A stretch of 64,000 nt of DNA from Sanderia malayensis (Eukaryota; Cnidaria; Scyphozoa; Semaeostomeae; Pelagiidae): NCBI GenBank assembly GCA_013076295.1, contig RQOL01000827.1:30997-94996 (forward strand), written 5' to 3'. Below are positions 56,395 through 64,000 of this stretch, in pieces. The notes under the pieces are model-generated. The model worked only from the letters and a program-made list of their open reading frames with translations. It did not search any database and was not told where the DNA came from. The translations under genes were made by a program, and so were the position numbers. Numbering within the stretch: the first letter of the stretch is position 1; each line of letters opens with the position of its first letter.

Positions 56395-56545
56395 CTGCTT
56401 TTACAACTCCATGCAGGATGTAACTTCCCGGAATGTCGTTACTGCGGGTAATGTAGATTTTCCCAACTTGTGGAATTTCTTTTTCGAGATGTTGCTCACA
56501 TTGCGCAATGATGCCTTTTTGTCTCTCGCCAAGTTGCTGCAGTAT
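56395..56545 (-). CDS. Ulp1-like gene, penultimate coding exon
   Basis: 151-bp exon between ATTATAG and GCAG|GTAAAC, encoding ILQQLGERQKGIIAQCEQHL, EKEIPQVGKIYITRSNDIPG and SYILHGVVKA. It is open throughout; phase 0 in, phase 1 out, matching both neighbours. There is no recognised domain. Confidence 0.65.
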
Positions 56546-56634
56546 CTATAATGTCAGAAATGCCACATGTTCAATAGTTAACTGTTTGACTTTTATTATT
56601 AAGGCTAAACCAGTTGTACACTAAATCTACACAC

Positions 56635-56714
56635 CTTGACATCAGGCTTCAGAGTATAATTTACAAACAAGCATTTTCCTTGGCTGAAGTCGTGCATGAT
56701 GTTCTTTTTCACAA
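56635..56714 (-). CDS. Ulp1-like gene, small internal exon
   Basis: 80-bp exon between ATGTCAG and CAAG|GTGTGT, encoding VKKNIMHDFSQGKCLFVNYT and LKPDVK after completing the split codon of the upstream exon. The phases agree on both sides, which is strong support for a real spliced gene. Confidence 0.65.
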
Positions 56715-56808
56715 CTGACATAAACAATGAAAAATGCATCAGTACAAATGTTGTGCTAGATATTTACATCATCATGATACGGAGTAAAGAAACGTTAAAC
56801 AACCTTAC

Positions 56809-56964
56809 TTTGTATATATTTGTTATTGTCATCCACGTTGCATGAGGACGTCTGATGTGTTTTCTGCCATATGACGGATGCTAAAGGATCCTTATAGTGA
56901 AATGAAAGCAATCTATCAATAATGCGGGTGGTTCGACACGGTATATCTATTTGAAACATGTACC
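56809..56964 (-). CDS. Ulp1-like gene, second mapped exon
   Basis: 156-bp exon between CTTACAG and CAAA|GTAAGG, encoding YMFQIDIPCRTTRIIDRLLS, FHYKDPLASVIWQKTHQTSS and CNVDDNNKYIQ. It joins correctly to the next exon. Its 5' side needs one carried base, whereas the large exon ends in phase 0 at AAG|GTGAGA, so there is a one-base disagreement at this junction. Confidence 0.6.
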
Positions 56965-57053
56965 CTGTAAGCATTTTTTCGTTGTGTACCGACACAAGTG
57001 ACGAAAAAGCAATGTTTTAAATGAGTAATATTTTCAGGTTATAGGTGTCTCAC

Positions 57054-58499
57054 CTTATATAGGAGTCCAAGATGAAAAGTAGTTCGGGAGGTCTCTGATT
57101 GGTACAAGTATTTAGTAGCTTCATCGTACGAACAGTTATTTTTCTGCATCAGGTACAGTATGATTAACTCTGGGAAAATGATATACGAATGCAAGTGTAA
57201 ACCGACTAAGCCAAATGTGTCTGGAAGTTTGTGAAAGACAATGCCACCGTAATCAAATAACTCTTGACTCGGTTCTCTGTAGCTGGCAAACAATTTTCGA
57301 ATGATGAAGCCTATTCCTGCTGAACATTTTTCTTCTCCAAGAAGCTGCAAGAAATACTTCGATTCTCTCACAGCACCAGACAAAAACGCATTCTTGCTTG
57401 TTAAAACTGCGGCCAGTCTTTCCGACAAGAGAGTCCCTGATGCAAATTTTTGTCGTGCCGTTCTAATTGTGTCTACAATTTTAGATTTGTTAGCCATAAA
57501 GCTCAAAGCCAATTCGTCATCACTGTCGAGTACATCTTCATCATCGCTGTTGCTATTACTCTCTGGAGTGGAGTTGTATTTTGCCCTGTCCTTGTCATCC
57601 TCTTCTTCATTCTTTAATTCACCATCAGAATTTGACATGTGGCAGGCAGCGTCAGAGAGCCAATGCAAATAATCAATGCTTCTCTTTATTTGGTGTTTTG
57701 CAACAAGACGTGTTTCCACAGGCACGATTGCAGTCTCCTTTGTGTTCTTGAACTTGCGGTTATTTGTAGCCTCCATCATTTTGTGCGCAATCCAAGCTCG
57801 CAAATTGCTTATATCAGCTGTTGTTACATCTATCACCTTCTGTTGCAAGAGATGGAGTGCATTGGCACAGGTGTAGGCACCACAATCAAAGGCGTTATGC
57901 TGCTTGGGAATTGTGTCTGGACTCAATAGTGCCCATTCGTTGACATCGAAGGAAACGTCGTTATTGGCACACCAGACCTTCACGAAGCTAAGCAGCACTG
58001 AAAAAACTTCAGGATAAATTTTGTGATACGAGTCGCAGTGAACCATACCATGTCTCCTTGGATATATTCCTACTAACGTCCAGTGCAAATTGTGGCCATG
58101 CTCTGTACGATGATGGATGGGAATAAGCTTTAAATCACAATTCAACCAATCTGGGTCTTTCATGTAGTTAGATGCCTCTATTGAAGGTCTACCATCTACA
58201 AGCGAGCTGTAAAAATGTGTCGTCGTGGACTCCGCTTTGATGTTACGTGCTTCAGCACACACAACATCCAAATATGCTGTAATGCCGCTGCCATTTAGCC
58301 AGTTCTTGCCCGCAACTGTCATTACATCACCTGCATTTATTCCAGCGCTGTGTGGCAAATTCATTTCGATCCCAAGCCATAATCTCATTACTCTCGAATG
58401 CTGATTTTGGTTTAAATGCCATGGCTTGTCGGAACGGGCCCATGTTGTCGTTTTTCGCCAACAGGAAGTAGAATGGTGTCCTTTGTTCTGAGATTGCAT
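57054..58499 (-). CDS. Ulp1-like (C48) cysteine protease, main exon
   Basis: This large exon encodes a Ulp1/SENP-type peptidase domain, a family that removes SUMO or related modifiers. Counting from the frame start at 58499: WLNGSGITAYLDVVC (67-81) is the substrate-binding start, H139 lies in LHWTLVGIYP, D156 in HCDSYHK, Q200 in PKQHNAFDCG and the nucleophile C206 in FDCGAYTC. The full His-Asp-Gln-Cys set is present with normal spacing. An acidic, Ser-rich linker (about 290-335) follows, then a helical region (residues about 340-480) of unknown type. The exon ends at TATAAG|GTGAGA. The first about 45 residues are uncertain because two other frames are also open there. It lies between two satellite arrays. 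It could be a host gene or a domesticated transposon accessory gene. Confidence 0.7.
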
Positions 58500-58764
58500 C
58501 TCTCTTCACTGGAATAGTTCGTGCAAAATACATGGTTTTGATGATCCAATGTTTTGCAATGTCCCATGAAAATCAGAAGAGTTGTTGGAGTGAAAAGAAC
58601 ATCAGAGAAACGAAAGCCAGTTGGACTTTTCAAATAAATATCACGATGCCTCTGCTGTATCCGTGACTTTAGCGTTTTGTTCCTCTTTGCAGCGTTAGTT
58701 TCCGTTGACTGTAATCTCTTCAAGCTTCACACAAACGACTGTCATGTATTTCTAAATATTCCAT
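58412..58764 (-). CDS. Ulp1-like gene, probable 5' coding region
   Basis: An ATG at 58764 starts MEYLEIHDSRLCEA, followed after a one-base frame break by KRLQSTETNAAKRNKTLKSR, IQQRHRDIYLKSPTGFRFSD and VLFTPTTLLIFMG. The basic, helical stretch is plausible protein. The junction to the protease frame (somewhere in 58400-58500) is unresolved: it may be another one-base break or a short intron. Confidence 0.4.
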
Positions 58765-59407
58765 CAATCTATTATAATTTTAGAGCTGCAACCATTTAAC
58801 TAGCCGGATTCCCTAGACGATATCCAATAACAAGATACGTGTCCGTGATACCTCTCCAACTTGAACCATCTATAAGTGGAGCAAGCACCCCTATATATAC
58901 CCTCTCCTGGGGAATTACCCCATTAAGTAGTCAAAGTCATTTACATTATCAATTAAAGATATAATTACAACAGCTTGATTTCGTCCCAACTAGATACAGT
59001 TTCTGGTACGAATTCGGTTGCACGTGCTTTATTTCTACAACAACTTAATACCATAACGAGGCCATTACGTCATTGTTCTCGCATTCCCCCTTCAGTCGTG
59101 TCCCTTCGCATGCGTGGCTGTTCTAGCTACTTCGATCAGTCTATTGTTACTCGCTAATCAGCACACAGCCAGAAAATAACTGCAAAAAGCTGAACTGACA
59201 GCTGTTCATCTGCGGTAACAATAGCTTCCTGTTGGCAAACAATCACAACATGGGCCGGGGAAGAATGAAATTGCAAGCTATGACTTCGTTGTAAATATCT
59301 TTCCAGTATGTTCAATAATTAAATAACAATAATTCTACAGATAGCCGATCTGAGACAATATATGTTAAAACATGGAAGACACCTGAGAGAGAGTTCCTCT
59401 TCACCCG
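58765..59407 (-). promoter_or_regulatory. presumed upstream region of the Ulp1-like gene
   Basis: On the minus strand a TATA-like GGTATATATAGGGG occurs at plus 58889-58902, about 130 bp upstream of the candidate ATG. No other feature is recognised; the stretch from 58905 to the minisatellite is non-coding as far as I can see. Confidence 0.35.
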
Positions 59408-62400
59408 ATCGCTTTTCCACTCACACCGAAGGCCAAAACAATAGAAATCCACCCCACTTTTGTTGAAGATCACTGTCCCACTCACATCGAAGGCCAAAAC
59501 AATAGAAATCCACCCCAATTTTGTTGAAGATCACTGTTCCACTCACATCGAAGGCCAAAACAACAGAAACCCATCCCACTTTTGTTCAAGATCGCTGTTC
59601 CACTCAGATCGAAAGCCAAAACAACTGAAACCCACCCCACTTTTGTTGAAGATCGCTGTCCCACTCACATCGAAGGCCAAAACAATAGAAATCCACCCCA
59701 CTTTTGTTGAAGATCACTGTCCCACTCAGATCGAAGGCCAAAACAATAGAAGTCCACCCTTCTTTTGTTGAAGATCGCTGTCCCACTCAGATCGAAGACC
59801 AAAACAATAGAAATCCACCCCACTTTTGTTGAAGATCACTGTCCCACTCAGATCGAAGGCCAAAACAATAGAAGTCCACCCTTTTGTTGAAGATCGCTGT
59901 CCCACTCAGATCGAAGACCAAAACAATAGAAATCCACCCCACTTTTGTTGAAGATCACTGTCCCACTCAGATCGAAGGCCAAAACAATAGAAGTCCACCC
60001 TTCTTTTGTTGAAGATCGCTGTCCCACTCAGATCGAAGGCCAAAACAATAGAAATCCACCCCACTTTTGTTGAAGATCGCTGTCCCACTCACATCGAAGG
60101 CCAAAACAATAGAAATCCACCCCCACTTTTGTTGAAGATCACTGTTCCACTCACATCGAAGGCCAAAACAACAGAAACCCACCCCACTTTTGTTCAAGAT
60201 CGCTGTTCCACTCAGATCGAAAGCCAAAACAACTGAAAGCCACCCCACTTTTGTTGAAGATCGCTGTCCCACTCAGATCGAAGCCAAAACAATAAAATCC
60301 ACCCCACTTTTGTTGAAGATCACTGTCCCACTCAGATCGAAGGCCAAAACAATAGAAGTCCACCTTCTTTGTTGAAGATCGCTGTCCCACTCACATCGAA
60401 GGCCAAAACAATAGAAATCCACCCCACTTTTGTGAAGATCACTGTCCACTCACATCGAAGGCCAAAACAACAGAAACCCACCCCACTTTTGTTCAAGATC
60501 GCTGTTCCACTCAGATCGAAAGCCAAAACAACTGAAACCCACCCCACTTTTGTTGAAGATCGCTGTCCCACTCACATCGAAGGCCAAAACAATAGAAATC
60601 CACCCCACTTTTGTTGAAGATCACTGTCCCACTCAGATCGAAGGCCAAAACAATAGAAGTCCACCCCACTTTTGTTGAAGATCGCTGTCCCACTCAGATC
60701 GAAGACCAAAACAATAGAAATCCACCCCACTTTTGTTGAAGATCACTGTCCCACTCAGATCGAAGGCCAAAACAATAGAAACCACCCTTCTTTTTTGAAG
60801 ATCGCTGTCCCACTCAGATCGAAGGCCAAAACAATAGAAATCCACCCCACTTTTGTTGAAGATCACTGTCCCACTCAGATCGAAGGCCAAAACAATAGAA
60901 GTCCACCCTTCTTTGTTGAAGATCTGTCCCACTCAGATCGAAGGCCAAAACAATAGAAATCCACCCCACTTTTGTTGAAGATCGCTGTCCCACTCACATC
61001 GAAGGCCAAAACAATAGAAATCCACCCCACTTTTGTTGAAGATCACTGTCCACTCAGATCGAAGGCCAAAACAACAGAAACCACCCCACTTTTGTTCAAG
61101 ATCGCTGTCCCACTCAGATCGAAAGCCAAAACAACTGAAACCCACCCCACTTTTGTTGAAGATCGCTGTCCCACTCACATCGAAGGCCAAAACAATAGAA
61201 ATCCACCCCACTTTTGTTGAAGATCACTGTCCCACTCAGATCGAAGGCCAAAACAATAGAAGTCCACCCTTCTTTTGTTGAAGATCGCTGTCCCACTCAG
61301 ATCGAAGGCCAAAACAATAGAAATCCACCCCACTTTTGTTGAAGATCACTGTCCCACTCAGATCGAAGGCCAAAACAATAGAAGTCCACCCTTCTTTTGT
61401 TGAAGATCGCTGTCCCACTCAGATCGAAGACCAAAACAATAGAAATCCACCCCACTTTTGTTGAAGATCACTGTCCCACTCAGATCGAATGCCAAAACAA
61501 TAGAAGTCCACCCTTCTTTTGTTGAAGATCGCTGTCCCACTCAGATCGAAGACCAAAACAATAGAAATCCACCCCACTTTTGTTGAAGATCACTGTCCCA
61601 CTCAGATCGAAGGCCAAAACAATAGAAGTCCACCCTTCTTTCGTTGAAGATCGCTGTCCCACTCAGATCGAAGACCAAAACAATAGAAATCCACCCCACT
61701 TTTGTTGAAGATCACTGTCCCACTCAGATCGAAGGCCAAAACAATAGAAGTCCACCCTTCTTTTGTTGAAGATCGCTGTCCCACTCAGATCGAAGACCAA
61801 AACAATAGAAATCCACCCCACTTTTGTTGAAGATCACTGTCCCACTCAGATCGAAGGCCAAAACAATAGAAGTCCACCCTTTTTTGTTGAAGATCGCTGT
61901 CCCACTCAGATCGAAGGCCAAAACAATAGAAATCCAGCCCACTTTTGTTGAAGATCACTGTCCCACTCAGATCGAAGGCCAAAACAATAGAAATCCACCA
62001 TTTTTGTTGAAGATCGCTGTCCCACTCAGATCGAAGACCAAAACAATAGAAACCACCCCACTTTTGTTGAAGATCACTGTCCCACTCACATCGAAGGCCA
62101 AAACAATAGAAATCCACCCCACTTTTGTTGAAGATCACTGTCCACTCACATCGAAGGCCAAAACAACAGAAACCCACCCCACTTTTGTTCAAGATCGCTG
62201 TCCACTCAGATCGAAGCCAAAACAATGAAACCACCCCACTTTTGTTGAAGATCGCTGTCCCACTCACATCGAAAGCCAAAACAATAGAAATCCACCCCAC
62301 TTTTGTTGAAGATCACTGTCCCACTCAGATCGAAGGCCAAAACAATAGAAGTCCACCCTTCTTTTGTTGAAGATCGCTGTCCCACTCAGATCGAAGAAAA

Positions 62401-64000
62401 ACAATAGAAATCCACCCCACTTTTGTTGAAGATCACTGTCCCACTCAGATCGAAGGCCAAAACAATAGAAATCCACCCTTCTTTTGTTGAAGATCGCTGT
62501 CCCACTCAGATCGAAGGCCAAAACAATAGAAATCCACCCTTCTTTTGTTGAAGATCGCTGTCCCACTCAGATCGAAGGCCAAAACAATAGAAATCCACCC
62601 CACTTTTGTTGAAGATCACTGTCCCACTCACATCGAAGGCCAAAACAATAGAAATCCACCCCCACTTTTGTTGAAGATCACTGTCCCACTCAGATCGAAG
62701 GCCAAAACAATAGAAGTCCACCCTTCTTTTGTTGAAATCGCTGTCCCACTCAATCGAAGACCAAAACAATAGAAATCCACCCCACTTTTGTTGAAGATCA
62801 CTGTCCCACTCAGATCGAAGGCCAAAACAATAGAAGTCCACCCTTCTTTTGTTGAAGATCGCTGTCCCACTCAGATCGAAGACCAAAACAATAGAAATCC
62901 ACCCCACTTTTGTTGAAGATCACTGTCCCACTCAGATCGAAGGCCAAAACAATAGAAGTCCACCCTTCTTTTGTTGAAGATCGCTGTCCCACTCAGATCG
63001 AAGGCCAAAACAATAGAAATCCACCCCACTTTTGTTGAAGATCACTGTCCCACTCAGATCGAAGGCCAAAACAATAGAAATCCACCCACTTTTGTTGAAG
63101 ATCGCTGTCCCACTCAGATCGAAGGCCAAAACAATAGAAATCCACCCCTTTTGTTGAAGATCGCTGTCCCACTCAGATCGAAGGCCAAAACAATAGAAAT
63201 CCACCCCACTTTTGTTGAAGATCACTGTCCCACTCATCGAAGGCCAAAACAATAGAAATCCACCCCACTTTTGTTGAAGATCACTGTCCACTCACATCGA
63301 AGCCAAAACAACAGAAACCACCCCACTTTTGTTCAAGATCACTGTTCCCACTCAGATCGAAGCCAAAACAACTGAAAGCCACCCCACTTTTGTTGAAGAT
63401 CGCTGTCCCACTCAGATCGAAGGCCAAAACAATAGAAATCCACCCCACTTTTTTGAAGATCACTGTCCCACTCAGATCGAAGGCCAAAACAATAGAAGTC
63501 CACCCTTCTTTTGTTGAAGATCGCTGTCCCACTCAGATCGAAGGCCAAAACAATAGAAATCCACCCCACTTTTGTTGAAGATCACTGTCCCACTCAGATC
63601 GAAGGCCAAAACAATAGAAATCCACCCCACTTTTGTTGAAGATCGCTGTCCCACTCAGATCGAAGGCCAAAACAATAGAAATCCACCCCTTTTGTTGAAG
63701 ATCGCTGTCCCACTCAGATCGAAGGCCAAAACAATAGAAATCCACCCCACTTTTGTTGAAGATCACTGTCCCACTCACATCGAAGGCCAAAACAATAGAA
63801 ATCCACCCCCACTTTTGTTGAAGATCACTGTCCCACTCACATCGAAGGCCAAAACAACAGAAACCCACCCCACTTTTGTTCAAGATCGCTGTCCACTCAG
63901 ATCGAAGCCAAAACAACTGAAACCACCCCACTTTTGTTGAAGATCACTGTCCCACTCAGATCGAAGGCCAAAACAATAGAAGTCCACCCCTTTTGTTGAA
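59408..64000. repeat. 61-bp minisatellite, about 75 units, running off the window
   Basis: Units follow ttgttgaagatcactgtccc, actcagatcgaaggccaaaa and caatagaaatccaccccac. Two main types alternate in places: gatcactg ... agaagtccacccttc and gatcgctg ... agaaatccaccccac, giving a 122-bp dimer, clearest at 61230-61790. A variant unit beginning tgttcaagatcgctg and ending caactgaaa recurs at 59583, 60191, 60490, 61093, 62186, 63330 and 63877. Since 61 is not a multiple of three, open frames on both strands are by-products of the repeat. Confidence 0.95.

Noticed and set aside
57301..57929. Plus-strand frames of 123 and 96 codons
   Set aside because: They are antisense shadows of the Ulp1-like exon, with serine and leucine runs produced by its acidic linker.
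59408..64000. Numerous 60-170-codon frames on both strands
   Set aside because: All are translations of the 61-bp minisatellite in rotating frames.

Overview
This is a eukaryotic, AT-rich, repeat-laden window, most likely from a marine invertebrate. An anthozoan cnidarian (coral or sea anemone) is my best guess; it is an inference from the mix of elements (BEL/Pao, P-like transposon with THAP remnant, a 2A-bearing retroelement, many short TIR elements) and from small host exons with GT-AG introns. Nothing bacterial is present: no operons, no CRISPR, no rRNA.

Host genes are few. The clearest is a three-exon gene at 14843-17441 (+) encoding an 89-residue homologue of the mitochondrial complex I subunit NDUFB4. 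A second multi-exon gene at about 55979-58764 (-) encodes a Ulp1-type (C48) cysteine protease domain followed by a long C-terminal region I do not recognise. A broken, intronless glycosyltransferase-like copy lies at 40831-41990 (-).

The rest is a stack of mobile elements, many of which can be delimited to the base by target-site duplications (TSDs). From left to right: a 5'-truncated BEL/Pao element (238-3050); an LTR-like repeat (3099-3491); two adjacent elements with 9-bp TSDs (3644-4787 and 4815-6854); a tRNA-derived SINE (about 8560-8820); a 2A-peptide element (about 10160-11555) split by a TA-flanked MITE; a hAT-like element (11830-13113); a third 9-bp-TSD element (13247-14834) ending 8 bp before the NDUFB4 start codon; a TA-flanked MITE (17680-18398); a LINE on the minus strand (19173-23601) carrying two TTAA elements; a second BEL/Pao copy (25052-31972) split by a LINE that is itself split by a pogo-like MITE; a fold-back element (32054-36167) split by other elements and a solo LTR; a Harbinger-like MITE (38154-38819); a second TTAA element (39555-40707); a second, inverted 2A element (about 42093-43918) split by a hAT-like MITE that contains a second solo LTR; and a P-like transposon (about 43920-48350) with two convergent genes.

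The right quarter is tandem DNA: an 88/114-bp hairpin-rich array bracketed by a duplicated flank (48395-51500), a 189-bp satellite with a 14-bp palindrome (51520-55830), and a 61-bp minisatellite with dimer and pentamer periodicities (59408 to beyond the window end). The protease gene sits between the last two arrays. Almost every transposon reading frame shows stops or one-base frame breaks, so the elements read as fossils. The NDUFB4 homologue is intact, and the protease gene is nearly so.
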